Source: CAWIVJ01 sp963839525 (GTDB taxonomy: Bacteria > Cyanobacteriota > Vampirovibrionia > Gastranaerophilales > Gastranaerophilaceae). Taken from it: a stretch of DNA of 64,000 nt. The stretch spans positions 1 through 64,000 of the forward strand of contig CAWIVJ010000007.1 in assembly GCA_963839525.1 (NCBI GenBank), given 5' to 3'. A program made the position numbers and the translations under genes. This document shows positions 8,718-15,676 of this stretch, piece by piece. The notes under the pieces are model-generated. The model saw nothing but the letters and a program-made list of their open reading frames with translations. It ran no database searches and was not told the origin of the DNA. Positions within the stretch are counted from its first letter, which is position 1, and the number at the start of each line of letters is the position of its first letter.

Positions 8718-8766
8718 CCATGCCAGTCAACGCAGGATTTTAATTTGGTATAACCTGCATTGTAAA
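8718..8766 (+). repeat. Flanking repeat, copy 2, with short hairpin
   Basis: It begins CCATGCCAGTCAA and contains GCAGG ... CCTGC arms. It matches the copy at 7832 in its left 13 bases and in its TATAA and ATTGTA parts, while the arm sequences differ but remain complementary. The rest of the non-coding stretch (8635-8717 and 8767-8922) shows nothing I can assign. Confidence 0.4.
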
Positions 8767-8922
8767 ATTATCATTTCATAAATCCTTTTTGCTGGAGGAG
8801 TGTAATTTAATAAAATTTGAAGTATTAAAATTTCTTGTAAAATTTTCGTAATATAATTTAATAATGGTAGCAAATTTTATTTTTAGAGTTTTTAAGCATA
8901 TAGAATGTTTAGTTAGAATTTA

Positions 8923-10409
8923 TTAAAGACAGGAGTATAAAAATGAAAGTTTCCCTTGTTTGAAGTCATCAAGGCTTATGACATTATTTTCATTTTTATC
9001 TATGCTCTCAACACTAACTTCATCTATTTTTTGCATTAATTCGTAAGTTTTTGCAAGTGCAACTATAATTTTTTGGTAATGTTCAACATTTTCCCAACTT
9101 AAAACTCTGCCTTTACGGTCTTTTAACCACTTTTGTGCAGGCTGATATCCCCCGATATAAAATTCCCAAGCTTTCTGTGGTACATTGTCAAAATACTGTG
9201 TGCGGTTTATATAAACTTTGTTGTCTTTGTATTCAGTTTTTTCGACTTCGTTATTGCCTGTAATTGGGTATGAAGTTATAAACTCATTGACTTTTGGACC
9301 TTCAAGCAAATGTATTTCGCGTATTTGTTTCCCCAAAACCTTGATTTTAAAGAAATAATCCGCATTTTTAGGATAAGGAATTTTAGGAAAATCAATTTTT
9401 AGAAACTCTTTAAATTTTTCCCTGTATTTGTGGGAATAAAGCACACCATAGATATAATCCAAAATATCTATCGGAGCAAAAGTATTTGCCGTTTCTTCTT
9501 TTTCAGGTGTAAAGGTTAAGCTGGTTTTTTGTTCCAATTCTTTAACTATATCTATATTCAAGTTTGGTGTTCTGTTTTGTTCGAAAAATGATTGTTGTTC
9601 AGTTTTAGGATAAATATAAAGTGGGAAACCCTGTCATCAAGATTAACTCCTGAAATATAATCAAAAAGTTGTCTTAAAAACGGATTGTTTTTTGAAATAA
9701 GTTCTCTTGCTTCCTGTCTTGAAAAATCTTCCAATGTTTTGTCATTCAATCTGGCAACGAAAAGTCCGTATGCAATTGTTTGTGCGTACATATCCGCAAA
9801 AGTATGTTCGTCTAAATCATGTAACAATATTGTTTTAAAAGCATTTAGCTGATTTTTTAAAGAATTGTCTTCATCTTGCTTGACTGCTTTTTCTAAAACA
9901 TCTTTCATCATTACTGCTTTTTGAGCCATCATTTCAGCAAGTTGTTTAGCTGATTTAATACTTTGTCCTTGATAATCGCAAAAGTTTCTTATATGGTTGA
10001 TTAAATTATCAAACTCTTTTGGGTTTGTCTGAATCTGGTTACCGACAATTTGCCCTATCTCAATTCGTTTAACTTCTTCCCCGTTTACAAAAAATCTAAA
10101 ATCAAGGTAATTTGTATAAATAAGATTGTCTAAACTTTTTAAATATCTTTTCTTTTGCTCAATTTCTCTATCATCAAGGCGGTCTAAGTCTTTTGTCAAA
10201 TCTTTAGCTTCTATATAACCAAGTGGAATATTTTTCTTTTGAACAATATAATCAGGTGCACCACAACTGATACGCTTTGGCTCATTAATTGCTTGTACTC
10301 CTGTAACCGTTCTTTCGATAAGTTCTTGTAAATCTCCCCTGAAACTATGTTCAGTGGTTTTTCCTGTATTAAACTTGTTTATTATGTTCCCAAGATATTT
10401 TGTTAACAT
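8923..10409 (-). pseudogene. Type ISP restriction-modification enzyme with its central methyltransferase region deleted
   Basis: The 5' part (start ATG 10409; an upstream TTG at 10421 is possible) encodes a PD-(D/E)xK nuclease-like domain (GAPDYIV ... GYIEAK at about residues 50-70) and the helical segment that normally precedes the methylase (HTFADMYAQTIAYGLFVARL, LFDYISGVNLDDR). The 3' part encodes the typical C-terminal target-recognition region (PLYIYPKTEQ ... RTPNLN ... DYIYGVLYSHKYREKF). Between LDDRV and PLYIYP, at about 9627-9633, the whole adenine-methylase core is missing and the frame changes. Single-chain ISP enzymes are usually around 1000 residues or more; about 520 remain. A free nuclease fragment could still be made from 9558-10409. 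Confidence 0.75.
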
Positions 10410-10559
10410 AGCCCGTTCCAATGTATCTTAATTACTTAAAGTAGAACGGCTAAAGTTCATAATTATTAAAGGAATTAGAAAAAAATCATTCAGAAAATGT
10501 AATAGTGAAAATTAATTATTAATGCTTGCAATTTTTGTATAAAGTTGTATAATGTTGGT

Positions 10560-10742
10560 ATGGATATGAAAGATTTTATACAAATTGATGAAGCTTCTAA
10601 GATACTTAATGTTACTACTATGACATTAAGACGTTGGGATAAAGCAGGAAAATTAAGGGCTTATCGTCATCCGATTAATACGTATCGTTTATATAAAAAA
10701 TCAGATATTGAAAATTTAATGAAAGGGATAAGTAATGACTAA
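10560..10742 (+). CDS. Small MerR/IS607-type HTH protein
   Basis: 60 residues from ATG 10560 (an upstream TTG at 10545 is in frame). It contains an HTH of the excisionase/MerR class: IDEASKILNVTTMTLRRWDK then a wing TYRLYKKSDIENL. Its stop overlaps the start of the next gene (ATG at 10735), suggesting translational coupling with the interrupted gene and, through it, with the recombinase gene at 12814. It is probably an autoregulator or recombination directionality factor. Confidence 0.65.
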   Translation: MDMKDFIQIDEASKILNVTTMTLRRWDKAGKLRAYRHPINTYRLYKKSDIENLMKGISND

Positions 10743-10821
10743 AGAAAAGTTATCGTTTGTTCCATTAATTGAATCTGCTTGGGACTTTTATAAGAATTTA
10801 GAAAAAGAATTAGACAGTACT

Positions 10822-10865
10822 TGTCCTGCCCCCGTATAATTGGTCCAAAACTAAAGTTAGTTTTT
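10822..10865 (+). repeat. Left terminal inverted repeat of the IS3-family element
   Basis: It begins TGTCCTGCCCCC and is complementary to 12022-12064, with differences only in two short patches. Confidence 0.9.
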
Positions 10866-10902
10866 GTTAAGTCGAAAACAGAATTAGAAAGGACAAAAAA
10901 GT

Positions 10903-11184
10903 ATGAAAAAAGGTACAAAAACAAAACCGGAAGAGATTATTGCGACTCTTCGCCAAGTTGAAGTAATGATTAGCCAAGGAAAAACTGTTCCTATGGCGTG
11001 CAGAGATTCGGGAATTACAGAGCAAACATACTATCGCTGGAGAAAAAAGTATGGTGGAATGCAGGTTCCGCAAGCAAAAGAATTTAAAAATCTTCAATTA
11101 GAAAATACTCGTTTAAAAAAAGCCGTAGCTGAATTAACATTGGAAAAACTTGTTTTAAAAGAAGCACTCTCGGGAAACTACTAA
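10903..11184 (+). CDS. IS3-family transposase OrfA
   Basis: 93 residues with an AAAGGA ribosome site. It has an HTH_Tnp-type N-terminus (SQGKTVPMACRDSGITEQT then YYRWRKKYGG) that binds the IS ends, followed by a leucine-zipper-like helix (LQLENTRLKKAVAELTLEK) for oligomerisation. The end overlaps the orfB frame and contains the frameshift heptamer at 11154. Confidence 0.92.
   Translation: MKKGTKTKPEEIIATLRQVEVMISQGKTVPMACRDSGITEQTYYRWRKKYGGMQVPQAKEFKNLQLENTRLKKAVAELTLEKLVLKEALSGNY
11154..11160 (+). promoter_or_regulatory. -1 programmed frameshift site T TTA AAA
   Basis: In the orfA frame the codons are GTT TTA AAA, giving a canonical X XXY YYZ heptamer. Slipping by -1 here leads directly into the orfB frame and yields a fused OrfAB of about 386 residues, the usual active transposase of IS3 elements. 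Confidence 0.75.
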
Positions 11185-12062
11185 GCCCTCAACGTCAAAA
11201 ACAAGCTGTAATTCATATTGTTCAAAAACTCGATATTTCAGAAAGGAAAGTATGCAAATATCTCGGGATAAATCGTAACACCCAAAGATACGCTCCAAAA
11301 AAATTGGATGATGAAGATGAATTAAGAAAAGATATTGTAAGATTAGCTGAAAAATACGGCAGATATGGTTATCGAAGAATTACAGTGTTATTGAAAGCTG
11401 AGGGCTGGAAAGTAAATCACAAAAGAGTTGAAAGAATTTGGCGGGAAGAAGGACTTAGAGTTCCTCAAAAACAAAAGAAGCGTGGACGATTGTATTTTAA
11501 CGATGGTTCTTGTATAAGGCTTAGACCTTTGCATAAGAATCACATTTGGAGCTATGATTTTGTACAAGACAGGCTTGCAAACGGTAAGAAAATCAGGATA
11601 CTAACAGTAATTGATGAATACACAAGAAAATGCTTGAAACTAAAAGTAGGTTATAGCTTAAAATCGGATGCAATTCTTGAATCCCTTGCTGATTTATTTT
11701 TTACAGAAGGTATTCCTGAATATATTCGCAGTGATAACGGTTCGGAGTTTGTTGCAAAAAGCGTACAGGACTTTTTGCAACAACTCCAAGTTACCACTGC
11801 ATATATCACTCCGGGTAGTCCTTGGGAAAACGGCTTTAACGAACGATTTAATGGAATCCTGAGAGATGAATTATTAAACGGAGAAATGTTTTACACTATA
11901 AAGGAGGCAGAAGTGATGTTAGAGAATTTCAGAAGATATTACAATGAATTCAGACCGCATAGTTCTCTAAACTATGCTCCGCCTGCACCGAGAGCGAAAG
12001 TTATGCCGCTAAAAAATTGTCAAAAACTAACTTTAGTTTTGGACCAAAGATTGGGGGCTTGA
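11160..12062 (+). CDS. IS3-family transposase OrfB (DDE integrase), reached by -1 frameshift
   Basis: About 300 residues read after the shift at 11160; the first ATG in this frame is at 11304, so independent initiation would lose the first 48 codons. HTH_21-type segment (YGRYGYRRITVLLKAEGWKV), then an rve catalytic core with aspartates in WSYDFVQD and IRSDNGSEF and glutamate in SPWENGFNERFNG: a complete D-D-E triad with the usual E+7 arginine. It ends with the family motif EFRPHSSLNYAPPA. No lesion is visible. Confidence 0.92.
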   Translation, partial: RSTLGKLLSPQRQKQAVIHIVQKLDISERKVCKYLGINRNTQRYAPKKLDDEDELRKDIVRLAEKYGRYGYRRITVLLKAEGWKVNHKRVERIWREEGLRVPQKQKKRGRLYFNDGSCIRLRPLHKNHIWSYDFVQDRLANGKKIRILTVIDEYTRKCLKLKVGYSLKSDAILESLADLFFTEGIPEYIRSDNGSEFVAKSVQDFLQQLQVTTAYITPGSPWENGFNERFNGILRDELLNGEMFYTIKEAEVMLENFRRYYNEFRPHSSLNYAPPAPRAKVMPLKNCQKLTLVLDQRLGA

Positions 12063-12064
12063 CA
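12022..12064 (-). repeat. Right terminal inverted repeat of the IS3-family element
   Basis: Read on the minus strand it begins TGTCAAGCCCCC and matches the left repeat at 10822. The orfB stop lies inside it, as in many IS3 members. Confidence 0.9.
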
Positions 12065-12813
12065 TACTCAAAAAGTAATTTTTAACAAGCTTCTTTCAAA
12101 TTTTGAAGCATTTAATATCCTGTTTTGTGGATATGAACATTTTAATGAAGCTAAAATTATATTAAGAAGTTCGATTGAAAGTCTTGTATTATTCTGCTAT
12201 TTAACTAAATTCCCAGAAAAGCAAGATAAATATAAGTTAGATTGTGAGATGATAAGATTTAAAAATCATTTTATCGAATACAAGGATTATAAAAACAGCT
12301 TTAAATATCCTTCGTTACGTGAAACTTTAATGCAATTTGAAGAATCTAAAATGATTGAAGAAAATGAAAAATTTTTTGAAATTTTGCAACCAGAAAATAA
12401 ATCTATTATTCTCAAAAAATTAAATACTTCTGAATACGCCTTAAATTCGAGAAGTTTAAAAAAATTGGATGATTTTTTTAAATGTGAATTCAGACCCTTT
12501 TTTATGAATTTAGAAAAAATGTATAGAGAAATTGGAATTTTTTCAGATGAAGTAAATTTTGAATTAAGAGAATTGTTATTTAAACAATATAATGAATACT
12601 CACAAATAACACATGGTAACCTATTTTACTGGACAAGCAAAAGTTTAAAGATTTCCAATAATGATACTATATTAGTTTTCAGTACAATTAAAAGAATAAT
12701 TTTACTTCCATATTTAATCTGTAAAGGTAGTGGTATAGTTATTGATGAAACTAAACTAATAACACTAAAAACTGAACTTGATAAATTAGACAAAATAATA
12801 ATAGAGGGCAAAA

Positions 12814-13785
12814 ATGACTAAAGCAGTAATTTACGCAAGAGTTTCATCTGACGAACAACAAAAAGAGGGGTTTTCAATCCCTGCTCAAATTGATTTGCTT
12901 AAAAGTTATGCCGAGAAAAATAATATTGAAGTCGTTAAAACTTACGAAGAAAGCCAAACCGCAAAGCAGGCAGGACGCGCAAAGTTTAATGAAATGCTTA
13001 GTTTTTTACATGCCGGCAAGGACGTAAACACAATACTGGTTGAAAAAACCGACAGGCTTTATCGGAACTTTAAAGACTATGTTTTAATTGATGAAAACAA
13101 ATTTGAAATCCACCTAGTCAAGGAAAATGAAATAATCGGTAAAAATGCAACCTCACATCAAAAGTTTGTTCACGGCATAAAAGTTTTGATGGCGAAAAAT
13201 TACATTGATAACCTATCGGAAGAAGTCCGCAAAGGCAGGCTTAAAAAAGTTAAAGAAGGTTATTTTATCGGGCGTGTACCTTACGGATATAAAAAACTTG
13301 ACCCGCGCACATCTGTAATTGATGAAGAAAAAGCTCCTTTTGTTCGACGTGCGTTTGAATTGTACGCACAAGGCGATTTGTCTTTAGACAAGCCTAAAGA
13401 CAGGATACGGCTTAGAGAAAGTAAAACAAACAAGTTTAAAGATTTTCCTATCTCAGACAATGCCAAAAGTGCGATAAAAGAATACCTAAGAACTAGAATA
13501 ATAAACGAAAATGAGCCTTTGTTCCAATCACGCAAGAACAAAGGTTTTTTATTGCGACAACAGGCTTATAGAATTTTGAATGATGTCGCCAAATCAGTCG
13601 GAATAAAAGACAAAATCGGCACGCATACTTTAAGAAAAACCTTTGGCTATCACGCCCATAACAATGGCTATGACATAACCTTAATCCAAAAATTATTCAA
13701 TCATTCATCCCCAAGCATAACCCTGCGATATATCGGAATCACGCAAGATGCACTAGATGATGTTTATTTGAGCTTGGATTTGTAG
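12814..13785 (+). CDS. Chimeric recombinase: serine-recombinase N-terminus joined in frame to tyrosine-recombinase C-terminus
   Basis: 323 residues. Residues 1-140 are a serine resolvase catalytic domain (AVIYARVSSDEQ with the nucleophile serine, then EKTDRLYRNFKDY), followed by the start of the large-serine-recombinase domain (VPYGYKKLDP, FVRRAFELYAQGDLSL). From about residue 193 the sequence switches to the catalytic end of a short tyrosine integrase: beta-hairpin lysine (RESKTNKFKDFPIS), HTLRKTFG (HxxR), NHSSPS (H) and TLRYIG (Tyr). The first tyrosine-recombinase arginine and the serine-recombinase DNA-binding region are both absent. The join is near 13390-13400. The start overlaps the previous gene (ATGACTAA). 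It is probably the product of a deletion between two recombinase genes and is unlikely to be active as either. Confidence 0.85.
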   Translation: MTKAVIYARVSSDEQQKEGFSIPAQIDLLKSYAEKNNIEVVKTYEESQTAKQAGRAKFNEMLSFLHAGKDVNTILVEKTDRLYRNFKDYVLIDENKFEIHLVKENEIIGKNATSHQKFVHGIKVLMAKNYIDNLSEEVRKGRLKKVKEGYFIGRVPYGYKKLDPRTSVIDEEKAPFVRRAFELYAQGDLSLDKPKDRIRLRESKTNKFKDFPISDNAKSAIKEYLRTRIINENEPLFQSRKNKGFLLRQQAYRILNDVAKSVGIKDKIGTHTLRKTFGYHAHNNGYDITLIQKLFNHSSPSITLRYIGITQDALDDVYLSLDL

Positions 13786-13792
13786 AGTAATC

Positions 13793-14029
13793 TTACTCCA
13801 TAGCTCCCAGTTTTTCTTGTTCTTTTGCTTGAGCCTGTGCTATAAGTGATGATAATTTTGTTAAATTATTAGTTAGTTCATTAATCATTACCGGCTGTTT
13901 TACAAAACTTTTGAAGAACGGCAAAGTTTTAATTAATTCTCTTGCTTGTGTTGGATTATTAGCTGAAATGCTTATTTCAATATTTCCGCCGCTTACGGTT
14001 GGTGTAATTACTGCTGTGTATGTTTTCAT
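13793..14029 (-). CDS. Hypothetical small protein of the mobile region
   Basis: 78 residues from ATG 14029, chosen because GGAGG lies just upstream; a longer frame to 14068 lacks one. It is beta-rich at first (TYTAVITPTVSGGNIEISI), then helical with a Gln/Ala/Lys-rich end. No family recognised. It converges with the chimeric recombinase, 7 bases apart. Confidence 0.5.
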   Translation of the reverse strand: MKTYTAVITPTVSGGNIEISISANNPTQARELIKTLPFFKSFVKQPVMINELTNNLTKLSSLIAQAQAKEQEKLGAME

Positions 14030-14058
14030 CTGTTTTTCCTCCTTATAAAAAATTACTA

Positions 14059-14085
14059 TTACCTGCAAAATTCAATAACAGGTAA
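14059..14085 (-). promoter_or_regulatory. Inverted repeat upstream of the 78-residue gene, possible operator
   Basis: TTACCTG and CAGGTAA form a perfect 7-bp inverted repeat, 30 bases upstream of the start at 14029. Its position suits a repressor site or a 5' leader hairpin. The rest of 14086-14331 is AT-rich with no feature I can name. Confidence 0.35.
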
Positions 14086-14331
14086 CAAATCTTTTAAAAT
14101 CAATAAAATCAGCTAAATAAGTCCGTTATTTTTTGTTACTAAATTTAGAGATTACAGGATTAATGCAGTAAAACATTCTGATTTTTATTTATATTAATAT
14201 ATAAAGCCTCAAAAAAATTTCTTAGAATTTAATCTGAATTTAGCTGTGTTTATTTTGCGTACGTATTTTTGCGGACTTTAAATTTTTAAGAAAAATGTTT
14301 ATCATTATAAAATAACAACTTGGGAGAAATA

Positions 14332-14504
14332 ATGATAGATTTTAATGACATAAAAACACAATTTACAAATATTATTTATGGGATGACAGCATGGGTGATT
14401 TAAGAGCAGATTGGTATGGAATTCAAAAGGCTAAAGAGCAAATAAATTCAGAAAAAGATTTAAAAATGTCTGAAATAGAAGAAATCTTTAGGCCAAAAAA
14501 ATAA
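14332..14504 (+). CDS. Two tiny overlapping reading frames, possible remnant
   Basis: A 23-codon frame (14332-14403, MIDFNDIKTQF) has a good ribosome site (GGGAGAA). It overlaps a 37-codon frame (14391-14504, MGDLRADWYGIQKAKEQI) that is charged and helical. The first could translationally couple the second. Neither matches a family I know, and they may be the debris of a larger gene. Confidence 0.25.
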
Positions 14505-14526
14505 TTTTTCATATTATAATACATTT

Positions 14527-14949
14527 ATGAAAAAAACTTTTAAAGTACTAAAAATACTAATGAAAATAATTGTTTGTTCTATATTGTGCTTATTCTTTTT
14601 CAGTTCAATTTTTATTGATTCAATGGTTGCAGGGTTTAATGAAGAAACTTTATTATTGGCAATATTTTCGCTAGTTATGATTTCACTGACTTGTGCCATA
14701 TTTTTTATAAAATCAAAATGGTATTTTAAAATGTCATATATATTAATTTTATTTGGTTATATAAATTTGCCTTTTATTTTACCAAAGTCACGATTAGCTT
14801 GGGATAAAGACCAATGTTACGATGATGGTTATTGCAAAGAAGGGTTAAAGTGGGCTGGTGAAATAGTAACAAAAGAATATTGCCTAAATCATAAGCTTAT
14901 TTGGGATGAAAAAAATCGAAGCTGTAATATGTATTCCAAGGATAAGTAA
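14527..14949 (+). CDS. Hypothetical membrane protein with Cys-containing C-terminal region
   Basis: 140 residues. Three hydrophobic stretches at about 9-31, 41-62 and 68-85 suggest membrane segments. The remaining 50 residues are hydrophilic and hold four cysteines (QCYDDGYCKEG, EYCLNH, RSCNMY), reminiscent of small disulfide-stabilised or DUF333-like tails. No export or defence partner is obvious next to it. Function unknown. Confidence 0.5.
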   Translation: MKKTFKVLKILMKIIVCSILCLFFFSSIFIDSMVAGFNEETLLLAIFSLVMISLTCAIFFIKSKWYFKMSYILILFGYINLPFILPKSRLAWDKDQCYDDGYCKEGLKWAGEIVTKEYCLNHKLIWDEKNRSCNMYSKDK

Positions 14950-14957
14950 AATCAAGG

Positions 14958-15402
14958 CTATAAAAATTTAAACAAGGTTAATTGTGCAGCGTTATTTTCC
15001 TTCTTTTCTTCATCAGGCGGCAAATTCTCTGATTTTTCAAACTTCTTTCTATATTCCAATTTTTTACTGAAATTACCAAGAAAATAAAACGGCGTATAAA
15101 GCACCTCATAATACCGCATTGAAAGACTATCACCCATAATTACTCTTGCAGGAATACCGAGTAATGATAGTTGAATGTAGGTCATTTTAAAGCATATTTC
15201 ATCTATATCAATTGCCTCTACAAAAAGTTGATGTTGGTAGTTATAGCCTGCTTCTTTCATTGATTCTGCAAATGCAATAACCATTCCACCGCTACCGCAA
15301 CATGGTTCAGATAAAGTTAAAATATCCTTGTTTTCCATATCAATTCTTACGTTGTAGCCTGTAAGTTCTGACATTAATTTGCTGACATGAGAAATGTGCT
15401 TT
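14958..15402 (-). pseudogene. N-6 adenine DNA methylase, C-terminal fragment
   Basis: The readable part contains SAM-binding motif I (LSEPCCGSGGMVIAFAES) and IDIDEICFKMTYIQLSLLGI, as in plasmid-type N6 methylases. The frame is still open upstream of the first ATG (15374) with conserved-looking HISHVSKLMSELTGY, then ends at a stop near 15403 where an unrelated plus-strand primase fragment starts. The N-terminal half is therefore lost. Methylation activity is unlikely from this fragment. Confidence 0.65.
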
Positions 15403-15403
15403 T

Positions 15404-15676
15404 TTTAGGCACTGTATTGATGAAGCAGAAGTGCTTCCTGAATATTTATGGTTTGAACTAGCAAAATTCCTCTCTGGTGTGGCTAATGGTGAAGATTTAT
15501 TTCACAAATATAGTGAAGGCTATCCAACCTACAGCTATGCAGAGACTCAATCTAAATTTGAAAGAGCCAAAAAATATCCTTTCAATTGTAAAGCAGTTAA
15601 ACACCTGTTTGACGATTGCAAGGTATGTAGAAGAAAAGACAAAAAGGAGAAAAACAATGAGTACACTGGTTTTTGA
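15404..15676 (+). pseudogene. Phage/plasmid primase, C-terminal fragment
   Basis: Frame reads FFRHCIDEAEVLPEYLWFEL, then YPTYSYAETQSKFERAKK, then C-x9-C-x2-C (CKAVKHLFDDCKVC). This matches the pattern of the conserved region at the end of primase modules that precede DUF927-type ATPases in phages and plasmids. The upstream primase domain is missing, cut at about 15403. The end overlaps the start of the next gene by 20 bases, as in a coupled replication operon. A GTG at 15431 could start an 81-residue product. Confidence 0.55.

Larger units (their letters stand above)
10822..12064 (+). mobile_element. Complete IS3-family (IS407-like) insertion sequence
   Basis: 1243 bp. Terminal inverted repeats of about 43-44 bp begin TGTC and share GCCCCC and a long perfect inner block ending in AAAGTTAGTTTTT. 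It is flanked by 4-bp direct repeats TACT (10818-10821 and 12065-12068). It carries orfA and orfB in overlapping frames with a slippery site. Four-base target duplications fit the IS407 subgroup. Everything needed for transposition seems intact, suggesting a recent arrival. Confidence 0.92.
10735..12821 (+). pseudogene. HEPN/DUF5677-like hypothetical gene split by an IS3-family insertion
   Basis: The 5' piece starts MTKEKLSFVPLIESAW and reaches LDST at 10821. After the IS (ending 12064) and a repeated TACT, the frame resumes exactly with QKVIFNKLLSNF and runs to 12821. Removing the IS and one TACT gives an uninterrupted 279-residue protein. It is helical with IILRSSIESLVLFCYL and a later QITHGNLFYW, similar in pattern to DUF5677-type proteins, though I am not sure of the family. 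Both ends use the same junction AATGACTAAA, overlapping the HTH gene upstream and the recombinase downstream. An internal ATG at 12249 could give a 190-residue fragment. Confidence 0.7.

Noticed and set aside
12249..12821. Independent 190-residue gene
   Set aside because: It is the 3' part of the gene split by the IS3-family element, and the reading frame continues upstream to the IS end.
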